DNA of 64,000 nt, from assembly GCA_002753335.1 (NCBI GenBank), contig PEAD01000013.1, positions 19,796-83,795 on the forward strand, written 5' to 3'. The stretch comes from Nitrospirae bacterium MYbin3 (lineage in GTDB: Bacteria; Nitrospirota; Thermodesulfovibrionia; Thermodesulfovibrionales; Dissulfurispiraceae). The position numbers were made by a program, and so were the translations under genes. How positions within the stretch are numbered: position 1 is the first letter of the stretch; each line of letters begins with the position of its first letter. The notes beneath the pieces were generated by a model. The model was given only the letters and a program-made list of their open reading frames with translations. It had not been told where the DNA came from and did no database searches. Positions 1 to 8,241 of the stretch are shown here, piece after piece.

Positions 1-93
1 AATGGAAAAGCAGAGCTTTCAAGGGGAGCGGGAACGAGGTTCAGCATAACCTTCCCGGACAGCGCAGACACGGGAGGACAACAAAATGGATAA
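1..93 (+). CDS. Sensor histidine kinase, C-terminal tail (partial)
   Basis: An open frame enters from the left edge in frame 1 and stops at TAA 91-93. Its 30 residues contain GTRFSITFP, the usual last strand of a histidine kinase ATPase domain (family knowledge). Only this tail is visible, so the sensor input is unknown. It overlaps the start of the next gene by 8 bases, which suggests translational coupling. A kinase followed at once by a REC-PAS-kinase suggests a phosphorelay pair; that is inference. Confidence 0.7.
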   Translation, partial: NGKAELSRGAGTRFSITFPDSADTGGQQNG

Positions 94-1615
94 TTATCCC
101 ACAGAAGCCAAAAGGATTTTGGTGGTTGAAGACGAAATTGTTACCGCAATGGATCTAAAATCCAATCTTGTTAACCTCGGCTACGAAGTCTATGAAATTG
201 CCTCTAACGGGAATGATGCGATACGCATGGCGAACGAATTTCGTCCTGATCTGGTTCTTATGGATATTCGTCTCAACGGCCCGATGAGCGGCATAGAAGC
301 TGCAGAAGAAATACGCAAGTCCTGTTCAATTCCTATTGTTTATATGACCGCCCACACCGATGTTGAAACTATCGAAAAAGCTAAAATAACAGAACCCTTT
401 GGATATATTACCAAGCCCTGTGATAATAGCACGCTCATGAGCACAATAGAAGTAGCGCTATATAAATCTGAGTCGGATGCCCGTCGCAGAAAGGCCGAGA
501 AGGCTTTGGAAGAGAGTGAAGCGCGATACCGGCGCATTACTGAAGGACTCACCGACTATCAGTATTCGGTGAGGATAGAAAACGGACGTGCTGTAGAGAC
601 TAAGCATAGTGCTGCCTGCGCTGCGTTAACCGGATATACGGCTGAAGAGTTTGCTGCTGATCCGTATTTATGGATCAGTATGGTGGTGGATGAGGACCGT
701 GATCTGATAATCAAGCGTGTGGAGCAGATTTTAGCTGGCAGGGATATTCAGCCTATCGAGCATCGGCTCATACGCAAAGACGGCGCCCTGCGCTGGGTGA
801 GAGACAATATTATTATTTATAAGGACCCTTCAGGTCGTCTAATGTCATATGACGGAGTGGTCAAGGATATCACCGAGCGAAAAAAACTGGAAGAGCAGCT
901 GCTTCAGTCGCAGAAGATGGAGGCGATAGGTGTGCTTGCCGGAGGTGTGGCACATGATTTCAATAACATACTTATGTCGGTAATCGGCTATGGGACAATG
1001 GCTAAAAAAAGGCTCAAAGATGATGCTGAAACAAAAGAATTTGTGGAAGAGATGCTCGCAGGGGCGAATCGTGCCGCTGAGCTCACGCGCGGACTGCTTG
1101 CCTTCAGCCGTAAGCAGGTAATAATTCCTAAAGAGAATAATCTTAATGTCATAGTCAAAAACCTAGAGAGGACGCTTCGCAGAATTATGGGTGAGGGAAT
1201 AGAGTTAAAGACCGTTTTTATCGACAGGGATATTATGGTGAAGGTTGATGAGGGGCAGATAGACAAGGTGCTGCTGAACCTTGCTACCAACGCCAGTGAT
1301 GCGATGCCTGATGGAGGGTATCTGATAATTGGCACAGATATGGTCAATATTGATGACAGCTATTCCGAGGCTAATCTTTTTGAGAACAAAGGCTGGCATG
1401 CTGTATTGACGGTATCTGATACAGGCAGGGGCATGGATTTAAAGACAAGACAAAATATATTCGAACCGTTTTTCACCACAAAGGGAATTGGAAAGGCAAC
1501 AGGACTTGGCTTGGCAATGGCTTACGGAATAATCAAGCAGCATGGCGGAAATATAACGGTTGACAGTGAACTGGGCAAAGGTACGACCTTCAGAATATAC
1601 CTGCCTATGATGTAG
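86..1615 (+). CDS. Hybrid REC-PAS-histidine kinase
   Basis: A 509-residue cytoplasmic signalling protein with no membrane segment. An N-terminal receiver domain (about 10-128) has the acidic pocket VVEDE, phosphoacceptor D60 (LVLMD) and a KP motif near 110. A PAS/PAC domain follows (about 145-272, ending DGVVKDITERKK). The kinase core has phosphoacceptor H290 in VAHDFNN and an ATPase domain with DTGRGM and TGLGLAMAYGI motifs. A receiver placed before PAS and kinase suggests it is driven by an upstream kinase, plausibly the one ending at 93. The target response regulator is not in view. The start ATG overlaps the upstream stop. Confidence 0.9.
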   Translation: MDNYPTEAKRILVVEDEIVTAMDLKSNLVNLGYEVYEIASNGNDAIRMANEFRPDLVLMDIRLNGPMSGIEAAEEIRKSCSIPIVYMTAHTDVETIEKAKITEPFGYITKPCDNSTLMSTIEVALYKSESDARRRKAEKALEESEARYRRITEGLTDYQYSVRIENGRAVETKHSAACAALTGYTAEEFAADPYLWISMVVDEDRDLIIKRVEQILAGRDIQPIEHRLIRKDGALRWVRDNIIIYKDPSGRLMSYDGVVKDITERKKLEEQLLQSQKMEAIGVLAGGVAHDFNNILMSVIGYGTMAKKRLKDDAETKEFVEEMLAGANRAAELTRGLLAFSRKQVIIPKENNLNVIVKNLERTLRRIMGEGIELKTVFIDRDIMVKVDEGQIDKVLLNLATNASDAMPDGGYLIIGTDMVNIDDSYSEANLFENKGWHAVLTVSDTGRGMDLKTRQNIFEPFFTTKGIGKATGLGLAMAYGIIKQHGGNITVDSELGKGTTFRIYLPMM

Positions 1616-1634
1616 ACAACAGAGCAGCAACGGT

Positions 1635-1856
1635 TTACAGCTTCATCTCTTTTTCTATAATAGGTGCAAAAGGTTTGGGTTGGTGATTTATAAATTTATT
1701 GAACTGAGTAACAAACTCTATGTAAGCGTCAGTTACAACTTTGCCGTCTTTGATAAATGGATTGTGCCGCTGAATTGCCACCTTTTCCATATCCATGCAC
1801 ATAGATTCCGACGACGCAAGTCTTTGCAGTTCTTCTGCCGTTTTTTCATCGAGCAT
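1635..1856 (-). CDS. Small hypothetical protein paired with nucleotidyltransferase
   Basis: A 73-residue soluble, mixed-charge protein with no recognised domain, signal peptide or membrane segment. Its ATG shares one base with the stop of the upstream nucleotidyltransferase gene (TAATG), so the two are almost certainly translated together. Such pairing resembles toxin-antitoxin or AbiE-type modules. The small protein does not look like a HEPN toxin or an AbiEi regulator, so that role is only a hypothesis. Confidence 0.6.
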   Translation of the reverse strand: MLDEKTAEELQRLASSESMCMDMEKVAIQRHNPFIKDGKVVTDAYIEFVTQFNKFINHQPKPFAPIIEKEMKL

Positions 1857-2401
1857 TATTGTTCCATACTCCTTTTTAGCTCATCGAATACTGATCTCAT
1901 ATCAAGAATAGCACAATATTTTTCTATAAGCAGCCAGTCGGTCTTTTCTGCTCGAAGGTAAAGGAGAGTTTTAATATCCTCTGTATCGATCGCAAGCCTT
2001 TTGGGATTGTTTTTTATAGCCTGCAATTTCAGTCCAATAATGTCTTCTGGAATTAGCGTTCTAATTTTTATCTCCCCGTCAAATATATCTTTGAGTTCAG
2101 ATCGTTCAAGCATCCCCACACTGGCTTCTCGAAAGGCATGAAGGAAATCAACTTCACCTAAAACGCGTAGCGGAGAAATATACTGCGAAACATTTTCGCT
2201 CTTATGCCTGCAGTCGTATCCGAGTCCCAGCATTATAGTGTCTATCTTTTCAATATCATCAAGACTCACTAAAAAATCGAGATCAACAGTTGCTCTCGAG
2301 CCGCCCCACAGTCCTATAGCAAATCCGCCCATAAGTGCATAGCGAATGTTATGCTTCTGAAAAGCGGCGAGGAGATGCGAGATAATATTTTTAAAATCCA
2401 T
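1856..2401 (-). CDS. AbiEii/DUF6036-like nucleotidyltransferase
   Basis: A 181-residue protein with a minimal nucleotidyltransferase core. A GG motif (ALMGGFAIGLWGG) is followed by an SRATVDLDFLV stretch carrying the paired metal-binding aspartates (DLD). A later segment, PEDIIGLKLQAIKNNPKR, matches the D-x-x-x-L-K pattern of AbiEii-like and MNT-like families. These enzymes act in toxin-antitoxin or abortive-infection systems, or in tRNA and antibiotic modification. The gene ends in the TAATG overlap with its small partner. Substrate unknown. Confidence 0.7.
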   Translation of the reverse strand: MDFKNIISHLLAAFQKHNIRYALMGGFAIGLWGGSRATVDLDFLVSLDDIEKIDTIMLGLGYDCRHKSENVSQYISPLRVLGEVDFLHAFREASVGMLERSELKDIFDGEIKIRTLIPEDIIGLKLQAIKNNPKRLAIDTEDIKTLLYLRAEKTDWLLIEKYCAILDMRSVFDELKRSMEQ

Positions 2402-2447
2402 ATATCAAATAATACTGTTTTCGTCGGAGTCAGTGTCAACTAAAACA

Positions 2448-2480
2448 AAAGGGTCAGCAAACTAAGTTTGCTGACCCTTT
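2448..2480 (-). terminator. Perfect 15-bp inverted repeat, likely terminator of HU gene
   Basis: Arms at 2448-2462 and 2466-2480 are perfectly complementary around a 3-base loop. Read on the minus strand, the hairpin ends in a run rich in T (CCCTTTTGTTTTA), and it lies 20 bases beyond the HU stop. It also lies upstream of the nucleotidyltransferase gene, so it would separate the two units. Confidence 0.75.
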
Positions 2481-2500
2481 ACATGTTGTTTTTTTGTTGC

Positions 2501-2773
2501 TTACTTAACTGCGTCTTTCAGTGTTTTGCCTGCTGTGAATTTGGGGACTTTGCGTGCAGCAATTTTGATCTCTTTGCCGGTCTGAGGGTTGCGGCCTTTT
2601 CTTGCCTTCCTCTTCGAAACAGAGAAGCTGCCGAAGCCGATAAGGATGACCTTCTGTCCCTTTTTAAGAGTGGCCTTGATTGCCTCAATTGTTGCATCGA
2701 TTGCTTTGCCTGCTGCTGCCTTCGAAAGGTCTGAGTCTTTTGCTACCTTCTCGATGAGTTCTTGCTTTGTCAT
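2501..2773 (-). CDS. hup: HU-family DNA-binding protein
   Basis: A 90-residue histone-like nucleoid protein. It begins [13 protein letters not shown], carries the GFGSFSV turn and the DNA-contacting arm [12 protein letters not shown], and ends with the usual [12 protein letters not shown] helix. Length and motifs are typical of HU. The start at 2773 is preferred over one 11 codons upstream because GGAGG lies just before it and the family begins here. It is monocistronic, with its own promoter and terminator. Confidence 0.95.
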   Translation of the reverse strand: MTKQELIEKVAKDSDLSKAAAGKAIDATIEAIKATLKKGQKVILIGFGSFSVSKRKARKGRNPQTGKEIKIAARKVPKFTAGKTLKDAVK

Positions 2774-2807
2774 GAATACTACCTCCGATAATATTTTTAG
2801 ATGCAAT

Positions 2808-2837
2808 AAAGTATCAACTTTTATAAAGAACTGTCAA
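2808..2837 (-). promoter_or_regulatory. Predicted sigma-70-type promoter of the HU gene
   Basis: On the minus strand a perfect TTGACA (2832-2837) is followed after 18 bases by TACTTT (2808-2813). The HU start codon lies 35 bases downstream. The -35 box is strong and the -10 weak. Confidence 0.5.
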
Positions 2838-2886
2838 TAGAATTATTTGCTCAGCAGCTCGGAGCTTGTGAGGTAAGCAGTTTTTT

Positions 2887-3189
2887 GTGATAATAGATGT
2901 ACAGATGACAGAGGAAAAATTACCGGTTTTGGCGGCAAGGACTGTGGGCTGGTGTGTTTATGCACTGGACTGCAGGGGAAAGATTTATATCGGCATTACA
3001 AACGATCTTTCTAAGAGGCTGCAAACACACGCTTCAGGAAAGGGCAGCCGCTTTGTAAGATCTCATCTTCCGTTTACGGTTATAGGCCAAATTGAATGTG
3101 AAACACGCTCCGAGGCGCTTAAGCTTGAGGCTCACCTTAAAAAACTGCGCAGGTCCGAGAAGCTTAGCGTATTTGGAAACATACGCTAA
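2887..3189 (+). CDS. GIY-YIG domain protein (UvrC-like endonuclease fold)
   Basis: A 100-residue stand-alone GIY-YIG protein. The hallmark is split as VYALDCRGKIYIGITND, followed by DLSKRLQTHASGKGSRFVR. This matches the small YhbQ/UPF0213-type family, whose members are thought to act on DNA but mostly lack known roles. The GTG start at 2887 has GAGGTAA about 12 bases upstream; an ATG at 2905 is possible but has no ribosome site. The C-terminal KKLRRSEKL is basic. Monocistronic. Confidence 0.8.
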   Translation: MIIDVQMTEEKLPVLAARTVGWCVYALDCRGKIYIGITNDLSKRLQTHASGKGSRFVRSHLPFTVIGQIECETRSEALKLEAHLKKLRRSEKLSVFGNIR

Positions 3190-3216
3190 GCTCTTGGTAA
3201 ATGTGCTGCGGGTGTA

Positions 3217-3915
3217 TTATTTTTTTACCGAAATAAGTTCTACTTCAAAAATAAGCACAGCATTAGGTCCTATCTGCTGTCCTGCTCCCTGCTCACCATA
3301 GGCCAGTTTGGAGGGGATGAAAAGCTGCCATTTTGCGCCGGGCTTCATCAACTGCAGCGCCTCGGTCCATCCAGCGATAACTTGGTTTACACCGAATTCA
3401 GCAGGTTTGCCTCTGCGGTATGAACTGTCAAACTCTGTGCCGTTTATAAGCGTGCCGCGATAATGCACCGACACAGTATCTGATGCTTTAGGCGATTCAC
3501 CTTTTCCGTCTGATATGATTTTATACTGCAGCCCGCTTGGAAGGGTCTTTACTCCGGGTTTCTTTTTGTTGGCTTCAAGAAACTGCTCTCCTTCTTTGCT
3601 GTTTTTGCCTGCGGATTCTTTTCTCTGTTTTTCATGCTTTGACCTTACTTCGTTTTGAATATCGGCTTTGCTCGCATTTATTTCGCTTTCGCTCAAAAGC
3701 GGCTTGCTGCCTGACATGGCATCCTTAAACCCTTTGATGAAGGAGTCCTGATCGATAGATATGCCCTGGGCTTTTAGGCTGTTTCCGACATCCAGCCCCA
3801 CGCTGTAGCTGTTTTTGCTTTTCTGTGTTTTGAGGCCGTTCTTTTCTGCAGCAAATGCCTGCGAAGCGATAACAGCCAGTGTTAAAACAATCGAAAGCCA
3901 AAATTTCATTCTCAT
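3217..3915 (-). CDS. FKBP-type peptidyl-prolyl cis-trans isomerase, exported
   Basis: A 232-residue protein with a signal peptide (about 1-22, cut after AFA), an alpha-helical dimerisation region (about 35-120) and a C-terminal FKBP domain (VSVHYRGTLINGTEFDSS, ELISVKK end). The layout is that of Mip/FkpA, a periplasmic or envelope folding catalyst acting on proline bonds. FKBP pocket residues are conserved (FDSS, GWTEAL, LAYGEQGAG). GGAGGGAAT precedes the ATG. It lies 33 bases downstream of a HAD gene on the same strand, so the two are likely co-transcribed. Confidence 0.92.
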   Translation of the reverse strand: MRMKFWLSIVLTLAVIASQAFAAEKNGLKTQKSKNSYSVGLDVGNSLKAQGISIDQDSFIKGFKDAMSGSKPLLSESEINASKADIQNEVRSKHEKQRKESAGKNSKEGEQFLEANKKKPGVKTLPSGLQYKIISDGKGESPKASDTVSVHYRGTLINGTEFDSSYRRGKPAEFGVNQVIAGWTEALQLMKPGAKWQLFIPSKLAYGEQGAGQQIGPNAVLIFEVELISVKK

Positions 3916-3948
3916 ATTCCCTCCAGTTTTTATTATAGTGTGGAGAAG

Positions 3949-4626
3949 TCAGTTTATTGCTCTTGCGAGCTCTCCGAAATCTCTTATTGAGCTGAAGCCT
4001 TTTGCTTCGGGTGATTCTTTTTTAGAGTTGCCGCGTGCTTTAAAAAAGATATGCTTTATCCCAAATCTTTTTGCGGTATGAAGTATCTCGATAGTATCGT
4101 CAATAAACAGCGCGGTGTGCTTGTCAAAACCTAATAGGCGCTCGGTCTTTTCCCAGAACTCGATCATCTCTTTCGGATAGCCTATTTCGAAAGAGGTTAC
4201 GCATCTGTCAAAATATCCTCCTATCTCTGTTTTTTTCAGCTTAATGTCGAGCACTTTATAATGGGCGTTAGTGAGCATGTAAACTTTTTTATTTTGTCTC
4301 TTCAGAGCTTTTAGAAAATCCTCTACGTGGGGATGCACCTCAATGAGATGCTTTATCTGCTCTTTCAGCGCAGGGATGTCGAGGTTCAACTCCCGCGACC
4401 AGAAATCTATATCGGTCCAGTTGAGAGTGCCTTCATGCGTCTTGTAAAGCGCAAGCAGAACTTCTTTTGCTTTGCCGAATGTTACATTATGCTTCTCTGA
4501 ATATTTTTCGGGGACAAGGTGCTCCCAGAAATAATCGTCGAAATATTTGTCCAGAAGAGTGCCGTCCATATCGAGGAGAACGACGCTGATTTCGGAGAAG
4601 TCTATCAATCCTCTCCTCTGTACCAT
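3949..4626 (-). CDS. HAD-superfamily hydrolase (YrfG-like nucleotidase)
   Basis: A 225-residue HAD phosphatase. Motif I is DMDGTLLD, motif II lies in MLTNAH, and motif III with the acidic pair is ALFIDDTIEIL. A helical cap lies between. The family pattern resembles GMP/IMP 5'-nucleotidase YrfG; the substrate is inferred. The ATG at 4626 lies 22 bases inside the upstream gene. A TTG at 4608, preceded by AGGAG and overlapping the upstream stop, is an equally good start and would remove six residues before motif I. Confidence 0.82.
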   Translation of the reverse strand: MVQRRGLIDFSEISVVLLDMDGTLLDKYFDDYFWEHLVPEKYSEKHNVTFGKAKEVLLALYKTHEGTLNWTDIDFWSRELNLDIPALKEQIKHLIEVHPHVEDFLKALKRQNKKVYMLTNAHYKVLDIKLKKTEIGGYFDRCVTSFEIGYPKEMIEFWEKTERLLGFDKHTALFIDDTIEILHTAKRFGIKHIFFKARGNSKKESPEAKGFSSIRDFGELARAIN

Positions 4627-5165
4627 GCATAATCTATGTGGTCTTTAGTCCGGTTGTAGATGAACTCAAGCAAACTCTTGAGTTCGAAAAATATCTCATC
4701 ATAGAGGTCGTCATCGAGTATTTCTGCAGAATCGATATCATAATAATAAGATATCTCAAACTCCCTGCCGGTCTCTTCTCCATCGAATATTTCTTTTGAA
4801 ACAAGCACCGGTTCTATGTCAGGAAATTCCGCTTCAATTTCGCGCAGTATTTTTTTTATGTCCGGAACCTCTTTCATTATAGGAAAGAGCACCGTGAACT
4901 CGATCTCTATAGAAGTGTCAACATCGGTGGCTTCATCTTCTTCGAGGTTTTCCTCATGAATAGTCATTCCTGTCTGAAACGCGTCATAAGTCAGCTCGGC
5001 CGTAGCAGAGACATAATAGGGCGGCTCTTTGTCAGGAAGTCCGAAGAAAAACTTGCATTCACGGTCAAGGGTAAACTGTTCGATCATAACCTGCATATTA
5101 AATATTTCAAGGTGCTCTTTTGCCACATCAGCCATTTTCATCTGTACTTCTTCAAATCTCGGCAT
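4605..5165 (-). CDS. Conserved-looking acidic hypothetical protein
   Basis: A 186-residue, strongly acidic soluble protein rich in Glu, Asp and Tyr, with no signal or membrane segment. I recognise no domain. The ATG at 5165 is preceded by GGAGG with short spacing; a TTG one codon upstream is possible. The gene overlaps the HAD gene downstream, forming a likely three-gene unit ending with the FKBP. It diverges from the SDR gene at 5211 across about 45 bases. Confidence 0.7.
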   Translation of the reverse strand: MPRFEEVQMKMADVAKEHLEIFNMQVMIEQFTLDRECKFFFGLPDKEPPYYVSATAELTYDAFQTGMTIHEENLEEDEATDVDTSIEIEFTVLFPIMKEVPDIKKILREIEAEFPDIEPVLVSKEIFDGEETGREFEISYYYDIDSAEILDDDLYDEIFFELKSLLEFIYNRTKDHIDYAWYRGED

Positions 5166-5210
5166 CAAACCTCCGCTTGCTTAAATTGATTTGAAATTAT
5201 AACATGAAAT

Positions 5211-5930
5211 ATGTCGTTGCTGTCCGAGAAGGTTGTTGTTGTTTCAGGCGGGACAAGGGGTCTTGGCAGAAGCATTGTATTGTCCTTTCTTGAAAACGGC
5301 TGTTTTGTAGCTTTCAACTATATTGTTTCTGAGGTTTCTGCAAATTCTATAACAAAAGAGTTTGGCAGCAAAGTGCTTGCAATTAAATGCGATGTGAGAA
5401 GTTCTGCCCAGATAGGAGCTATGGCTGAAACGGTTGTTCAAAAATGGGGCGGGGCGGATATTTTAATAAATAATGCCGGAATAGTATCAGATTCTCCTCT
5501 TGTCAGGCAGGATGAAAAGCAATGGGATGATGTTATTTCTGTGAACCTTAAGGGCGCTTTCAGAATGACCAAGGCCTTTGCGCCGCTTATCCGCTGCGGA
5601 GGCCATATAATAAATATATCCTCCTATTCAGGAATAAAGGGCCAGAGAGGTCAGGCCGCATACAGCGCATCTAAGGCTGCACTGATTGGTTTTACAAAAT
5701 CGCTTGCGCATGAATTGGCAGTCGGGGGAATAATGGTCAACGCGGTTTTTCCGGGCTATATGCTTACGGATATGGGCGCTTCATCCCTGGTTGCTGCTGA
5801 AGCTGCAAAAGCAGAAAGCCTGAAGGGAACCCTTTCCGACCCTCAGGAGGCTGCATCATTCATACGTTTTCTGTCAGGTGCGAAAAATATTACCGGACAG
5901 GTTTTTTCTATTGATTCGAGAATAATTTAA
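5211..5930 (+). CDS. Short-chain dehydrogenase/reductase (FabG-like)
   Basis: A 239-residue classical SDR. It has the nucleotide-binding SGGTRGLG, the NNAG strand motif, the catalytic serine in NISSYSG and the YSASK tyrosine-lysine pair. The overall pattern is close to 3-oxoacyl-ACP reductase, reducing keto groups with NAD(P)H. No acyl-carrier or fatty-acid gene is adjacent, so the substrate is open. The C-terminus (GQVFSIDSRII) departs from the usual GG-rich FabG ending. No clear ribosome site precedes the ATG. Confidence 0.88.
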   Translation: MSLLSEKVVVVSGGTRGLGRSIVLSFLENGCFVAFNYIVSEVSANSITKEFGSKVLAIKCDVRSSAQIGAMAETVVQKWGGADILINNAGIVSDSPLVRQDEKQWDDVISVNLKGAFRMTKAFAPLIRCGGHIINISSYSGIKGQRGQAAYSASKAALIGFTKSLAHELAVGGIMVNAVFPGYMLTDMGASSLVAAEAAKAESLKGTLSDPQEAASFIRFLSGAKNITGQVFSIDSRII

Positions 5931-5991
5931 ATTCAGCGTGCTATAATTCTATACAAACCTACATTAAAATATTCATTTCAAGGAGCCTCGA

Positions 5992-6744
5992 ATGAAACTA
6001 AAAACCTTAATTTTAGCCTGTACCTTGTCAATTTCGATAATCGCCTCTGCTGCTTATGGTGCGGACAAGGCAGCCAGTCCGGGCATGTCATCACCTCACG
6101 GGGGAATGGGGGCGCCTGAAGATGCCGGTTCTATTACAGGCAAAGTGGTAGAGACTATGGACAGCGGAGGCTATACATATGTGCGCATCGAGAAAGATGG
6201 CAAGAAGATATGGCTTGCCATGCCCACAACAAAGGTGACAAAAGGCAAGACCATGACTTTTTCTGCCGGCGGCAAGATGATGAATTTTGAGAGCAAGACG
6301 CTCAAGCGCACCTTCACCGAGATTATTTTTTCGGGCGGGCCTATAGGTCAGCAGAAGCCATCTGTAGGCGGTGCATCAACAGGCAGCAAAAACAAGGTGA
6401 TCAGCATATCAGACCATATAAAGGTAGAAAAGGCATCAGGAGCTAACGCATACACAATAGGAGATCTGTATAAAAACAAAGTTAAGCTTGATAAAAAAGA
6501 AGTTGTAGTAAGGGGGAAAGTGGTAAAGGTATCGAGCGGGATTATGGGCACGAACTGGATTCATATTCAGGACGGAAGCGGAAACCGTAAAAAGGGCAGC
6601 CATGACCTCGTCGTAACGTCCGATGACAAGCCAACCGTGGGTGATACGGTTACTGCTACCGGCACGCTGAGCAAGGATAAGGATTTCGGCGGAGGTTACA
6701 AATACGATCTCATAATTGAAAAAGCAGGGTTGGTTCCATATTAG
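5992..6744 (+). CDS. Exported protein with OB-fold-like domains
   Basis: A 250-residue protein with a signal peptide (about 1-23, ending AAYGA). A Gly/Met/His-rich linker (SPHGGMGAP) precedes a beta-rich segment (about 47-115) that seems to repeat the theme of the second domain. The second domain (about 140-250) has the OB-fold-like VVVRGKVVKVSSGIMG and IHIQDGSG pattern. Periplasmic proteins of this kind are common in Geobacter-like anaerobes and are often called DNA-binding or OB-fold proteins; no function is established. AAGGAG precedes the ATG. A hairpin follows the stop. Confidence 0.7.
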   Translation: MKLKTLILACTLSISIIASAAYGADKAASPGMSSPHGGMGAPEDAGSITGKVVETMDSGGYTYVRIEKDGKKIWLAMPTTKVTKGKTMTFSAGGKMMNFESKTLKRTFTEIIFSGGPIGQQKPSVGGASTGSKNKVISISDHIKVEKASGANAYTIGDLYKNKVKLDKKEVVVRGKVVKVSSGIMGTNWIHIQDGSGNRKKGSHDLVVTSDDKPTVGDTVTATGTLSKDKDFGGGYKYDLIIEKAGLVPY

Positions 6745-6756
6745 ACAATGATGTTT

Positions 6757-6783
6757 GCCGTCGCGGCTTCAAGCCGCGACGGC
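6757..6783. terminator. GC-rich perfect hairpin between convergent genes
   Basis: Arms 6757-6769 and 6771-6783 are perfectly complementary around one base, so the loop opens to about 5. It lies between the convergent OB-fold and LemA genes and could stop transcription from both sides. The following T tract is weak (TTAGTTTAT). Confidence 0.6.
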
Positions 6784-6820
6784 GATTAGTTTATACCCCA
6801 AAAATCAGAATTCTGCCTTT

Positions 6821-7402
6821 TTATTTTCCGAAGTTCACCTTAGGTGCAGCTTTCTCGGCCTCAGGAATATCGTAATAAGTCGCTTGGTAAACATTTGCGA
6901 TAGCTGCTATTAATCTGCCGAAGAATGACCTTGTATATGTATTCAGCACCTTGACCACATCGTTGTAGCGTTTTCTCTCGACCGCAATTCTGTTTTCTGT
7001 TCCTTCAAGGCTGTCCTGCAGTTTAAGGAAGGATTCATTCGCCTTGAGATTTGGATAGGTTTCTTTAAGCACGAGCAGTCTTGAAAGAAAACCTTCGAGC
7101 TGATTGGATGCCGCGATTTGGTCTTTCGGTGTCTTTGCCTGAAAATACTGAGTCCTTGCCGCTGCAATGTTTTCGAATAGGCCTTTTTCATGCGATGCGT
7201 AGCCTTTTACCGTTTCAACGAGATTCGGTATCAGATCGTATCTTCGCTTTAGCTGGTTTTCGACCTGCGCCCATTGGGCCTTTACCTGCTCGTCCATTGC
7301 TACGATTTGGTTGTACTCACCTATGACCCACATGCCCACAAAGACCCCGACTAAAAGCAGTAGCCCTAGAACTACGATTGCTATTTTTGCTGCATTGCCC
7401 AT
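6821..7402 (-). CDS. lemA: LemA family protein
   Basis: A 193-residue protein with one N-terminal transmembrane segment (about 5-28) followed by the helical LemA core: EQVKAQWAQVENQLKRRYD, then LIPNLVETVKGY, with an ARTQY-type motif further on. LemA proteins are membrane-anchored and of uncertain function, usually paired with TPM-domain proteins, as here. The start at 7402 is chosen because GGAGG lies 6 bases upstream and the family begins at this residue. Last gene of the minus-strand run from 13518. Confidence 0.93.
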   Translation of the reverse strand: MGNAAKIAIVVLGLLLLVGVFVGMWVIGEYNQIVAMDEQVKAQWAQVENQLKRRYDLIPNLVETVKGYASHEKGLFENIAAARTQYFQAKTPKDQIAASNQLEGFLSRLLVLKETYPNLKANESFLKLQDSLEGTENRIAVERKRYNDVVKVLNTYTRSFFGRLIAAIANVYQATYYDIPEAEKAAPKVNFGK

Positions 7403-7433
7403 AAAATTTCCTCCTTTATTTTGCTGTATTAAC

Positions 7434-8222
7434 TTACCAATCTCCAGATGCGCCGCCGCCGCCGAAGCCGCCGCCACCCCCGCCGCCAAAGCCCCCACCG
7501 CCGCCGGACCAGCCGCCTGCGTTTCGGCTGAAGATGAGCGCCAAAAGCGTATTATAGATTATGTTGATGAAAATGTATGAAAACAGGCTCGGATTTTTGA
7601 TGAACAGCACAAGCGCCAATACAAAAAGTATTGCGGCAAGGATTATCGTAAACGTAGAATCTTTTTTTTGTGCAGGCTGCCGCTGCATTTTGGTTTTTGT
7701 TTGAGGCTTTGGCATTCCGGTTATTTCTATGTTATCCTTAGCCGCAATCGTCCGGGTTATTGCTGTGACAGCGCTGAAAAGACCTCCGGTATAGTCGCCT
7801 TTTCTAAAATGCGGAACCATATGCTCCCTGCCTACAGATCCCACGAAGCCATCCGGCAGTATGCCTTCAAGCCCGTATCCGACTTCTATGCGATATTTTT
7901 TTTCTTTCAACGCGACTGTTATTAGTGCGCCGTTGTCTTTGCCCTTTTGCCCTGTTTTCCATTTTTCTGCCATTCTCAAGCTAAAACCTGCGATGTCTTC
8001 TCCGTCAAGGCTTTGAACAGTCAGAACCATAATCTGGGCCGTTGTTTTTTGTTCGAGTTCTCTGAGATAGGCATTCATCTGCTGCTCTTTTGAGTCTTCG
8101 ACTATTCCGGCAAGGTCTGTCACATAGTTTTGGGGTTTAGCTGGAGGTTCAGGTACGGCGGCAAAAGAAGCGTTTATGACAATAAGACAGAACACAAGCG
8201 TCAGTAACAACTGAAGCATCAT
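7434..8222 (-). CDS. TPM-domain (YgcG/DUF477) membrane protein
   Basis: A 262-residue protein with a signal peptide (LLTLVFCLIVINASFA), a TPM domain (YVTDLAGIVEDS, VLTVQSLDGEDI, RIEVGYGLEGILPD) and C-terminal membrane segments. It ends in a Gly-rich tail with blocks of GGGGG and FGGGG. TPM proteins are linked to photosystem or envelope repair in other organisms; here the role is unknown. It lies 31 bases before lemA. The ATG at 8222 or 8219 starts directly at the signal peptide, while an upstream start would put 40 unrelated residues inside the preceding gene. Confidence 0.87.
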   Translation of the reverse strand: MMLQLLLTLVFCLIVINASFAAVPEPPAKPQNYVTDLAGIVEDSKEQQMNAYLRELEQKTTAQIMVLTVQSLDGEDIAGFSLRMAEKWKTGQKGKDNGALITVALKEKKYRIEVGYGLEGILPDGFVGSVGREHMVPHFRKGDYTGGLFSAVTAITRTIAAKDNIEITGMPKPQTKTKMQRQPAQKKDSTFTIILAAILFVLALVLFIKNPSLFSYIFINIIYNTLLALIFSRNAGGWSGGGGGFGGGGGGGFGGGGASGDW

Positions 8223-8241
8223 AAATGCTGATAGATAAAAA

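Noticed and set aside
6757..6783. REP/RAYT-type mobile repeat
   Set aside because: Only one copy of this palindrome was seen; a similar-looking hairpin at 37466 differs in stem sequence, and both fit terminators.
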